Below the pieces are notes generated by a model. The model saw only the letters and a program-made list of their open reading frames with translations. It had not been told where the DNA came from and did not search any database. The position numbers were made by a program, and so were the translations under genes. This document shows positions 36,711 to 46,252 of a DNA stretch of 64,000 nucleotides, piece after piece. This DNA comes from Schizophyllum amplum (lineage: Eukaryota; Basidiomycota; Agaricomycetes; Agaricales; Schizophyllaceae). The stretch lies in assembly GCA_007026445.1 (NCBI GenBank), contig VDMD01000016.1, positions 372,001 through 436,000 of the forward strand, read 5' to 3'. Positions within the stretch are counted from its first letter, which is position 1. Every line of letters starts with the position of its first letter.

Positions 36711-39592
36711 TTACACAGCTAAACCATAGGTAGTTCCTGGGTAGCGAGACCGGCCGGCGGTCGAGTTGCTATCATCAAAGGGGTTGGCGGTGGACGCCCG
36801 GCGCGTATACTGGTCGCTGAACGGGTCGACCGCGGTGCTGTCAGAGCGAGTGAGGTTCTGCGAAAGCCCGCGACGATTGTCGTCCAGAACCGGAGCCCAG
36901 AAGGGATCGGCGGTGATGGATGGTGCGAGGGAGTACTGCACGGATGACTTGGAGTAGTTCGAGTAGACGGAGGGCGAGGTTGGCGGCGCATCAATGACAC
37001 TGTCACCGGGAACGGTGCTGGACGTGGGCCGCGAGCCGGGCACGATGAGTTCCGTCTGCCGGTGGGGACCCGCGTTCCAGTGCGCATGTGCGTTGATGGG
37101 GTCGATGGACACATTGGACAGGTGGAGGATGTCCAGTCGCGGGGACGGCGCGGGAATAGACGGCGGGCGCGATCATCGGGCGAGCGGAAAGAATCCTGCG
37201 GCGAGTACACCGCGTCCTTCGGTGAGAGGAACGGGTTTTGCACCGGTTCCTGCGGCGGGCGTACACCTAGGTTCGCGAGAAGGCCGAGCTGCGGCTTCGC
37301 CTTTCCTGCCAGGGCACTCTGCAGCTTGCCAACCAGGCCTTGAGTCGCGGGTGGGGTCAACTGCACGGGTGGCGGTGATTGCCTGACAGGCGACGCTGGT
37401 GGCGGAGGGAGAGGTGCAGCAGGGGGTGGCGCGGACGGCGCCACGGTACGGTTGGTCGGCGAGATGCGTCCAGGCGTTGCGATACCCTGAGTCGGCGTAT
37501 CCCGTCCCGACATGGGCGTCACCCGTCCAGGCGCAGGAACCACCCCGGCCGACTGGTTCGACAACTGCCGTGCCAAAGTTGGCGGCGGGCTCGTGCTGGC
37601 GGGCGCCACGTACGGAATAACGAGCGGCTCGCCGACGTACGTGCTCGATCCCGCACCCGAGCTCTGCGAGCCGAAGCGCGGGTTGCCGTTCCCGCGCAAA
37701 AAGCGGGGGACCTCCTCCATATCCGGGCCCGCGGAGCCGGTGCTGCTGAGCGACTCGGCGCGCGCGTGGTCGAAGCCGGTGGGGGCGCTGCCGAAGGAGT
37801 CGGTGCGGGCGTGGGCGTAGCCGGCGCGGCGGCGGCGGCGGCGGCGGAGCGCGAGGAGGAGCGCGAGGGCGGCGATGACAAGGACGGCGAGACCGCCTGC
37901 GACGCCGCCGGCGATGGCTGCGGTGTTCGTGGAGGAGGCGGTGCTGGAGAGGCTTTTAGTATCAGGTGTGATGAGAGGTATTTGGAGATTTGCGTACCTA
38001 GGGGCAGCAATATCCGAAGACGATGACGAGGCATCGATGGACGACGTCGCCCCGGTGGGGTCCGCTGCAGCGCCTCCGCCGATGCTGAACGTGGTCTGGG
38101 CCTCGCGGGCGGTCGAGGGGATCGTGGTCGAGGCGTCAGAGTTGCCGTTACCGTTGTCGTTGCCGTTACCGGAGTCATTGCCGTCGCCGGCGTCGTTTCC
38201 GCCATCGTTGCCGTTGCTGTTGTCACTCGTTCGCTGACCGTCAGTCGTCCGCTCGCCGTCGCCGTTGTCACCGTTGCTGTGCGCTATGGTTAGCAGGTCT
38301 AAAAAGTCGCAATCAAATGGCACATACTCGACCGGGTCGTTGTCAGGTAGTTCCGTAGCGGCGGGGTCTGCAACGCTGAGGTGGGGTGGCAGGATCATCG
38401 CCCTCGGGCGAGATGCGGCGTTCGCCATCGGCTGCACTGGTCGTTGGCTCGCCCTCAGGTGCGCTCGTGGTCGCTGCAGCGTCAGTAGGGGCCGCGCCAT
38501 CGGTCGGTGCAGCATCCGTGGGGGTGGCAGGGTCACCGCCCTCGGGCGAGATGCGGCGTTCGCCGTCGGCTGCGCTGGTCGTCGGTTCGCCCTCAGGTGC
38601 GCTCGTGGTCGCTGCAGCATCCGTAGGTGCCGCGCCATCGGTCGATGCACCATCCGTCGCCGCTGCACCATCCGTTGCTGCAGAAGCATCCGTTGACTCC
38701 GCACTCTCCGTCGCCGATGCATCCGCAGGGACCTCGGTAGCTGTGGGCGGGATGCGGCGCTCACCGTCTTCTGCGCTTGTCGAGAAGGATTCGGTGAACG
38801 ACGACTTGAAGGATGTGTCGGAGGATGTGGGGACGTCAGTAGACGTGGGGGACATTGGTAGACGTAGGGGCGGGGGAGGACGTGAAAGAGTCGGTGGAGT
38901 ATCGCTGGCTGAATCAGAAGGATCAACAGAGGCGGAAGATGCTCCATCGGTGGGAGTACCCGAGTCTGTTGAGGACGCCGTTGTCGCCGAGTCAGCCACC
39001 GTCGACGCTGCGGATGCCGCGGATACGGCGTCCGTGTACGTCGAGACGCAGTCTGCTGACAATGCGGCGTCGGTGGCTGTCGAAGAAGCAGACGCCGCCG
39101 GGTCGACTGAAGATGCCGCGGACTCGGCCACGCGGGCGGAGGCGCCGATCGAGGAGAGGTCATGGAAGGGAGCGGGGAGTCTGAGGGAGTGCTTGCAGAT
39201 GTGCAATTTACATCGAGAGAAGGTGAAGGTGAAAGCGAGGAAGCAAGTGACGAGGGGGAAGGGAAGGCTGAAGCAGGGACGCCGTCTGAAGCAGGGGCGT
39301 CGGGCGGCAGCGAACCAGGCGTGCCGGCTGATGCTGCTGATGGTTGTGGAATGAGTTGAGATGCGGCGGCGGATGCACGGCTGGTTCGCGTACCTGCTTC
39401 GCCAGAGTCCTCCTGCGCGGTCGCAGGCCCACCAGAGGGCTCAGCCCCTTGACGGGCAACGTGCCGCAGCTGCTGGCGGGGGACGGGGAGCCTCATCGCG
39501 TCCGGCCTCGCAAGGGGCCGAGAAGAAGAAAAGACGACGAGTGCCAGCAGAAAGAAGAGAAGGAGAAGAGGATAGCGGGAGACGACTAGCAT
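36711..39592 (-). CDS. Ser/Ala-rich single-pass membrane protein (SKG6/Mid2-like layout)
   Basis: The ATG at 39592 starts a signal peptide (MLVVSRYPLLLLFFLLALVV). The ectodomain is long and low in complexity (Ala, Ser, Thr, Asp), with a 46-residue tandem repeat (38401-38660) containing APEGEPTTSAADGERRIS, and an Asn/Gly/Asp tract. One transmembrane helix follows (AIAGGVAGGLAVLVIAALAL) with an RRRRRRR stop-transfer, near 37840-37930. The tail is Pro/Ser-rich with NPFLSPKDAV and ends STANPFDDSN to TYGLAV, stop 36711-36713. Likely a cell-wall or cell-surface protein. The continuous minus frame across the whole gene is partly a shadow: the true frame is inferred to change at an intron near 39120-39210, at GGGG 38383-38386 (one base missing), at a 44-bp intron near 38284-38327 and at about 37165-37175 (one base missing). 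Confidence 0.65.
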
Positions 39593-40149
39593 CCCCGGCG
39601 CATTCTGGGTTGCTGGTCTTGGTGTAAACTAAGGGGTAGGGGTGCACAGCACGTCGTCCGCGGCAGACTCGCACTCGGGGGGCCGAACGACAAGCCAGGC
39701 CCATAGGTCCTCCGTTCGTCCGTCGCTATGGCCGTTGATCGCCCCCGCGTGGCCGAGGGCGCCCGCCGACTCGGGTTATACTCGGTCGTTACCGTACACG
39801 GATGTTCTCACGAGACGCTTTCAGATGCGAGACGACGGATGCTTGGCAAGCGATACGTGCGTTGTCTGGACGTTCGCTAGTCGAGCGAGCAGCGCTGTGC
39901 TGGCATCCTAGCGCCGGAAAACGCGCATAACAACAACCCCCTAGCGAGGTCCGGAAGCTAGGATTTCGCGAAAAACTTACTTTGACGCTTCGGCATCATG
40001 TTATCTCTACAATACGTTCTAAGGCTTCGTCGTTGCGCATAAAGAAGCCGAACATTGGGCAGGAGGATGAAGGAAAGAATACGGCACGTGCGTCGTAACT
40101 TCAACCATCGGAATCGGATTTAGCCGTGAAGAACTTCCAATCTAGGAAT
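39593..40149. other. Upstream region of the membrane protein, no gene recognised
   Basis: Presumed promoter of the minus-strand membrane protein, merging into the repeat cluster at about 40.1 kb. Confidence 0.35.
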
Positions 40150-40544
40150 AGACCGTATTTGATTCGGTATATATCAACTTCTGCACTTGCAAAACGCTGC
40201 TCCACTAAGTGTAGCTGATCATTCAAAATTACATGCCCTTCGTTCAAAATCAAAGAGCCGCTGTTGTTGTACAGCCCAATGCAGGTCGACCACAGGCTCG
40301 AACACGCGTAATGACGCGCACGGGCGTATGCCACCTGAGTCTACAGGCATGTCGGCGATGTCCGACAGCGTTTTCCGGCGGAGAGCAGCGACAGCCGGCC
40401 GTTCTACCACTCCTCCTCCCAGCCTCCGCCTATGTATTATATTAATCTCGTTTTGAATTTCATCTAAGTTGCCCTCGTAGATGAATTTTGACGAGCTGCT
40501 TAGTTAAGTAAATCCTTGATATATACCGAATCAAATACGGTCTA
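40148..40544. mobile_element. MITE-like candidate with about 29-bp terminal inverted repeats
   Basis: Left end TAGACCGTATTTGATTCG (from 40148) and its reverse complement ending ATCAAATACGGTCTA (to about 40544) match over about 29 bp, both bounded by TA. Length about 0.4 kb, no transposase seen. The same terminal sequence also occurs inside the long inverted repeats at 41.85 and 41.98 kb. TA bounds suggest a Tc1/mariner-type origin; this is inference. Confidence 0.5.
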
Positions 40545-40600
40545 ATAACTCCGGCCAAGTTCAACTTGTCATGTGACCGGATGGCGCGCCTGGGAACGAG
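40462..40600 (+). repeat. Repeat module X, copy 1
   Basis: About 139 bp present again at 41814-41913 (same orientation, 100 bp kept) and at 41930-42068 (inverted, full). Begins CATCTAAGTTGCCCTCG and ends TGGCGCGCCTGGGAACGAG. Confidence 0.85.
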
Positions 40601-40601
40601 C

Positions 40602-40735
40602 TCTATGGATTCGTCTGCTCTCGTCTCTTGGGCTCTTTGTTCGGGGGACGCCACCTCCCTTGTCTCTCTGTTGCTGCAGAGAGGTGGCGACAGGCTCGAA
40701 GGATTTGGGGATCAGCGCGTGAGCACGACTCCCAG
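40602..40735 (+). repeat. Repeat module Z, copy 1
   Basis: About 132 bp beginning TCTATGGATTCGTCTGCTC and ending GCGTGAGCACGACTCCCA, repeated directly at 40986-41118. Confidence 0.85.
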
Positions 40736-40836
40736 CCCCAGATCCCAGAGCCGAGTTCTAAGACAATTGAAATATGACACTAGTTCTCTTAATTTCTGGA
40801 CATTGCGATGTCTTCAGAGGGTGCGGTGGGTGGGTG

Positions 40837-40983
40837 CTTGAGCTGTGCAGCCCGGCGAGGGCAGCGACGCGGCTGCGATGAGCGATCGCAGCAAGAGGCG
40901 ATCGGACTTTTCCGATCGCTGCCATCATCCATAGACCAACCTCCGGCCCGCCCCTCGTACCTCGGAGCTTGCCGGACTCACAA
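40837..40983 (+). repeat. Repeat module Y, copy 1
   Basis: Starts CTTGAGCTGTGCAGCCCGG, ends TTGCCGGACTCACAA. Other copies: 41742-41811 (truncated), 42069-42208 (inverted) and 42233-42371. Confidence 0.85.
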
Positions 40984-40985
40984 TC

Positions 40986-41118
40986 TATGGATTCGTCTGC
41001 TCTCGTCTCTTGGGCTCTTTGTTCGGGGGACGCCACCTCCCTTGTCTCTCTGTTGCTGCAGAGAGGTGGCGACAGGCTCGAAGGATTTGGGGATCAGCGC
41101 GTGAGCACGACTCCCACT
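40986..41118 (+). repeat. Repeat module Z, copy 2
   Basis: Near-identical direct copy of 40602-40735, here joined to the end of module Y instead of module X. Confidence 0.85.
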
Positions 41119-41429
41119 GAAGAAGGAGTGCAGCGACGCGTCAGCGAACACGCTGATCCCCGACCAGAAGGAGCGCACGACCTGATGCCCTCTGCAGGAA
41201 CACCAGAGAACCACGGCCACTTACACAATCAGTGTATGTACAATCGGCGACGTGGGTCTCGTAACTATATGCGAACTTTGCTGGAGCGCTGTGAAGGGCG
41301 AAGGCGACATGCCAGACTCTGGCGCGACACGGGCTGCATATGGGCGACGTGAGAAACGCAGGCTGCGTATGAGCGACGTGAATCTCGAACACAAACGGCT
41401 GAGCGTATTAGCGATGCATGAGAAACGCG

Positions 41430-41530
41430 GGCTGCGTATGAGCGACGTGGGCAGCGTATGAGCGACGTGGGGAGCGTATGAGCGACGTGGGCAGCGTATG
41501 AGCGACGTGGGCGACGTATATGAGCGGCGA
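41430..41530. repeat. 20-bp minisatellite
   Basis: Tandem units of GCGTATGAGCGACGTGGGCA, about five in a row with one-base variants, and looser relatives back to about 41350. Confidence 0.8.
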
Positions 41531-41813
41531 GGATCTCGTATGCAGCGGGCAGCGTAAGCGACGTTACTCGAGTCTATCTCGAACCGAGAGCGTTAATCGT
41601 CAAGCGAACGCCCCCGGTACACGGCGTGGACGGGGCAGCCTCTTGCCATACAACCGCGAATACGCTACTAGTCAGGACATAATGTGCCCTGCAAGGTACT
41701 CGAGCAGCGATGGCAAGTCTTGAAGGCATTCCGCCTCTCTGTGCTTGAGCTGTGCAGCCCGGCGAGGGCAGCGACGCGGCTGCGATGAGCGATCGCAGCA
41801 AGAGGCGATCCTT

Positions 41814-42054
41814 CGTAGATGAATTTTGACGAGCTGCTTAGTTAAGTAAATCCTTGATATATACCGAATCAAATACGGTCTAATAACTCCGGCCAAGTTC
41901 AACTTGTCATGTGGAGAGGTGACGAAGGGCTCGTTCCCAGGCGCGCCATCCGGTCACATGACAAGTTGAACTTGGCCGGAGTTATTAGACCGTATTTGAT
42001 TCGGTATATATCAAGGATTTACTTAACTAAGCAGCTCGTCAAAATTCATCTACG
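41814..42054. repeat. Perfect-looking 100-bp inverted repeat (hairpin 1)
   Basis: Arm 41814-41913 and arm 41955-42054 are reverse complements by eye, separated by 41 bp. The right arm continues as the inverted full copy of module X (41930-42068). Confidence 0.85.
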
Positions 42055-42068
42055 AGGGCAACTTAGAT

Positions 42069-42371
42069 GGAGAGGTGACGAAGGTTGTGAGTCCGGCAAG
42101 CTCCGAGGTACGAGGGGCGGGCCGGAGGTTGGTCTATGGATGATGGCAGCGATCGGAAAAGTCCGATCGCCTCTTGCTGCGATCGCTCATCGCAGCCGCG
42201 TCGCTGCCGCTTGAGCTGTGCAGCCCGGCGAGGGCAGCGACGCGGCTGCGATGAGCGATCGCAGCAAGAGGCGATCGGACTTTTCCGATCGCTGCCATCA
42301 TCCATAGACCAACCTCCGGCCCGCCCTCGTACCTCGGAGCTTGCCGGACTCACAACCTTCGTCACCTCTCC
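42069..42371. repeat. 140-bp inverted repeat (hairpin 2)
   Basis: Arm 42069-42208 and arm 42233-42371 are reverse complements with a 24-bp loop. The only difference seen is one base in a C/G run (GGGG in one arm, CCC in the other). The arms are module Y in opposite orientations. Confidence 0.85.
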
Positions 42372-43019
42372 GCGGACCGCGCGCCTGTAAACGAGCCCAT
42401 CGTTGGCTCTCCGCAGAACGCGGCAACCTTGTATCATCTCAAGTCTAAGTAGTAAGCGAGGACCTACCCGAAGCCTCCGTAAGCATACGAACTTAGCGCC
42501 ACAAAGGTTGTTCATGCTTCAGCAACCTGCCTTAGACAATTTACAGGTCAAGCTTGACATCGGGCCTCGGCCACAAGCGCGCCGGACATGGGCTAAAGGT
42601 ACACTTCACGAACGCCGAAGTTTCTGAGTCTTGAGAAGGTTCCGTCGCGTGTGGTCATGGCCCGAATACCGTCCGGAAGTGCCGTTATCAAACACCCGAG
42701 CCGTGCTTGTGCTGTCGAAAATTTTCACTACCACAGGACCTTTGCTCTGAAGGGTTAGCTGCGAGTCGAACTCGACTATAGAAGAGGTACGAGGACCGAC
42801 GAGAAAGCAGAAGAAAAGTCGAACGTTCGGCGTTACGCACCGGGTCGCCTTGTCAACGCGAACGTCGGAGCCAGCGCTCGACGCACGTGTCACACCACGC
42901 GACCCTTGCAGCCCGCTTTTCGCTGCTCCGCCCTAGTCGGCGCCTGCACCTTTCTTGCTTCCGCCCGCCACCCCCTCCCCCTACTCCAGCCGCCGACGCC
43001 GACGCCGACGACGACAACG
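42372..43019. other. Upstream region of the G-alpha gene
   Basis: No gene recognised. Just before the ATG at 43020 lies a short GACGCC/GACGAC trinucleotide-like tract (about 42990-43018). Confidence 0.4.
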
Positions 43020-45361
43020 ATGGCCAAACCGCGCATAGAGCCCAACCGCCGCCGGTCCCTCTCTGACCCACTCGCCGCTGCGCTCCTCCCACCCGAGAAT
43101 GAGTCGCCCGCCGACCGCGAAGCCCGTCTGCGCGCAGAGAGCGACGCCAAGAAAATCAGCGACAACATCGACGAGATGATCCGCCAGGAGCGCCTGGAGC
43201 GCAAGAAGGCGCGCGCCGAGGTGCACGTCCTGCTCCTCGGCCAGTCCGAGTCGGGCAAGAGCACGACGCTCAAGCGTGAGTGAACTTGGCAATCGCGTCT
43301 CTCGATGGGCGGCGCTGGCGGTGGGAGGCCGGTGCGTGGGCGCGCGAGGCTAGTAGCGCGTTCGAAGCTGATCCAGCATGCAGCCCGCGCACGCGACGCG
43401 TCTACATGCGCGCGCCTTCTCGTACAGCTTGCCATGTGCTCACGCCACCCCGCGCAGAATTCCAACTTCTTCACTCCCCCGCCGCCTTCCACCAGGAGCG
43501 CATCGCATGGCGCGCCGTCATCTACCTCAATCTCGTGCGCTCCGTCCGTCGGTGCGTGCCCCGCATCCGCCTACCCCGCACGCCCCTGACCCGCAGTCCA
43601 GCATCCTAGATGCGATCGCGCCAGACTCGGACTCCTTCGACGAGGACATAGATGACTCGATGGAGACCACCTCCGCCGTCCTCTCCTCGAACGGCCACAC
43701 TTCATCTGTCTCCTCCGGAACCAGGATCCCCAACTACGACGCATACCGGCAGCGCCTGGAACCGCTGGTCGCGCTCGAGGACCGCCTCACGCGTTCGCTC
43801 TCCGCTCCGGACGAGGACGAGCCGACACATCTTGGCCCCATACAACCCTCCCACAGCGCGCCCGATGTCTCCGCCAACGGCCTGCGACCAAATCCCACCA
43901 TCATCATCCCCGACAGTCGCGCGCACTCCCTCCCAGTCTCACCCGCGGACACCGCCAGCCGATCCGGGCGCAAGCCGAAGGAGGTTGCGGTGCACACGTC
44001 GACGAATTGGAAGAAGGCGTTTGCGTTGGGAGGCCGATCCAAGAGCCCGAAGAGTGCGCATACGGGCGAGATTGAGGGATGGTGGGAGGACCCTGATGAT
44101 CCGGTGCACGCCCTGCACGCGTGCGCGCCTGCGATGCTAGAGCTGTGGCGCGATCCACGGGTAAAGCAACGGTTGCAGGAGAGGAGACTACGACTGGAGG
44201 AGAGCAGTGGATTGTACGTGCGCGTCAGCTTTGGTGGATTTGTACGAAGTGGCTTACGCTTTGCGCAGCTATTTGGATGAGATACCGCGGATAACAGCGA
44301 AGAAGTATATTCCGACAGACGGTTCGTGGTCCCGTCCTCTCGAGCAATTATGGTGTTGATCGTAAGAACAGCCGATGTGTTGAAAGCGCGGTTGAAGACG
44401 ATGGGCGTCGTGGAGCACATGTTCTCCATCGCGAATGGGAACAACCGAGGTGTGCAGTGGAAGATCTACGACGTCGGCGGTGCGCGAAATCAGCGGAATG
44501 CGTGGGCTCCGTACTTTGAGGATGGTGAGTGAGACTGCCAACCACAGAGGCGAAAGACAGTGGATCGAGGCTGAAAACGCGCGTTCCTTGTAGTGAACGC
44601 CATCATCTTCCTCGCACCAATATCTGCGTTCGATCAGGTGTTGACGGAGGACCCGCGGGTGAACCGGCTCGAGGACTCGCTGTTGTTATGGAAGTCGGTG
44701 GTCACGAACAAGCTGTTGGCGAATGTGAACCTGGTGCTGTTCTTGAATAAGTGCGATCTGTTGCAGGTGAGTTGCTTGGTTTGGTGTTCGTGGGAGGTGT
44801 ACTGCCAGGGTGATACCTTCGTACGATTGTAACCTTTTTGTGTTTGTACCTTGCGCATTTGTACTGTGTCCCGTCATCTCTTCCCCTCGCGACCTGGTTG
44901 ACGATGACAATGATGCTGATGTGGGATCCTTTGCAGTCGAAGCTGGATGCGGGCGTACGGCTGAATCAACACATGATATCATACGGCGACCGGCCGAATG
45001 ACTACGATTCGGTGTCCAAGTGTAAGTCTCCGGTCGCTTTCTGTACCCATCAACACCGTACTGACACCTCTGCCCTGTATGTATGTAGACTTCCGCAACA
45101 AATTCGGTGCACTGCACCAGTCATACACGCCGAATAAGGAGCGGGAGTTGTACAGTGAGTATCCAGTGATGCTTCGTCGCGTCCTCGAATTGACCCATTG
45201 CCCCCAGTCCACTTCACGTCGGTAACGGATACGAGGCGGACGGCGACCATCATCTCGACAGGTGAGTGCGATGATGGGGTCTTGTTTCGCTCTGACGCGA
45301 TACCCTGCCAGTCCGCGATATCATCATCAAGGGCAATCTGAAGAATATGCGGCTTGTATAG
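43020..45361 (+). CDS. Non-canonical heterotrimeric G-protein alpha subunit
   Basis: GTP-binding signalling subunit at the plasma membrane. ATG 43020, stop 45359-45361, about eight short introns, frame kept. G1 P-loop LLLGQSESGKSTTLK (near 43230-43275). The helical-domain region carries a large Ser/Pro/Asp-rich insert (about 43600-44080), making the protein longer than the usual 350 residues. Switch I: DVLKARLKTMGVVEHMF, Arg and first Thr kept, second Thr replaced by Met. Switch II G3: YDVGGARNQRNAWAPYFED, where the catalytic Gln of GGQR is Ala. G4: VLFLNKCDLLQ. G5: HFTSVTDTRRTATI instead of TCATDT. The C terminus KGNLKNMRLV lacks the usual pertussis-toxin Cys. The N terminus MAKPRIEPN lacks the MGC acylation motif. 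Similar atypical G-alphas are known in basidiomycetes; receptor and effector unknown. Confidence 0.9.
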
Positions 45362-46252
45362 GGAGCTCGATTCCTTCTCTGTCCGCTTCGCGGGATGCGG
45401 GCGAGCGGAGGCGATGGGCGGTATTGGCTATGATGATCCAGGTGGCTGAGCTGTCCGGCTGTAGACAGCTTGCGGTTGTACGCAGCTGCACAGCTACTAG
45501 CGGCTGCCGTCGTCTTGGATACTCTTCATATATCCTCTATATCCCTCGACTTCATCCTGACATGGGTTTACATGTCTAGATCTACTACGTTCATCAACCT
45601 CTCTTTCCGCCTCACCCTCCACCCTCCTCTCCAACCCCAGTACTTGCCTATGCAGCTCTGCGCCTCTCCATCCCTGCGCTTCCCCCCTCCCCTGCCACTC
45701 CACGCCCTCATTTGTTCGTTCGTTGTTCTCGCGGCGTATGGCAGCCTACGTCCGCCACTTTTCATTCCCTTCCACACCTTTTCTTCGTGTACCCCCCCTT
45801 CCTTCACATCCCTCGTACCCCCTTCCCTTCATATCCCTCACAACCTTCCTTCATAACCTGACACGCTTTCGTGTCTATCGTACACCGCTTTCTCCACATG
45901 TAATTCACGGGTCCTTTTACTCCTTCCGGTCGTTTGTCAGTTTATCTGTGCTGTCGGTCTCTCGTCTTCTGTATATAGTAATACCTAATAGTACGTGTGC
46001 GTCTTGGGATCGGATGTAAGTGGTGCGGAAAGGGAGCCACCGAACGTTGCTCGGGCATGGGCAGACAGGAGCGCTGGCTTCGTAATAGACGCCGAGGCCT
46101 GTCAGGTCAGTAAGTACATGTATCGACATCAGAATATTGAAGCAAACGATGTAACAGCACGTTCAGTGAATATTCAGCGTTTACTCTATCCGCTCTTCTT
46201 TCGTTCCGTAGAATGTAAGTACTACAACTAAGAAAATCAATATGAGCCGGCT
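45362..46252. other. Convergent intergenic region with a long pyrimidine tract
   Basis: Between the 3' ends of G-alpha (+) and F-box C (-). On the plus strand about 45590-45880 is strongly C/T-rich with CCCCCCCTTCC-type runs. Frames here are low-complexity shadows. Confidence 0.5.

Noticed and set aside
38386..39354. 322-codon plus-strand frame, Ala/Val/Ser-rich
   Set aside because: Mirror of the repeat-rich coding strand of the membrane protein; start and end arbitrary.
36719..39592. Reading the whole minus frame as one 957-residue protein
   Set aside because: The middle part is Arg/Pro/His-rich nonsense; another frame gives a clean Ser/Ala-rich repeat and the ends rejoin through an intron and single-base shifts.
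41430..41530. CRISPR-like array
   Set aside because: Units are contiguous without spacers and the genome is eukaryotic; a minisatellite.
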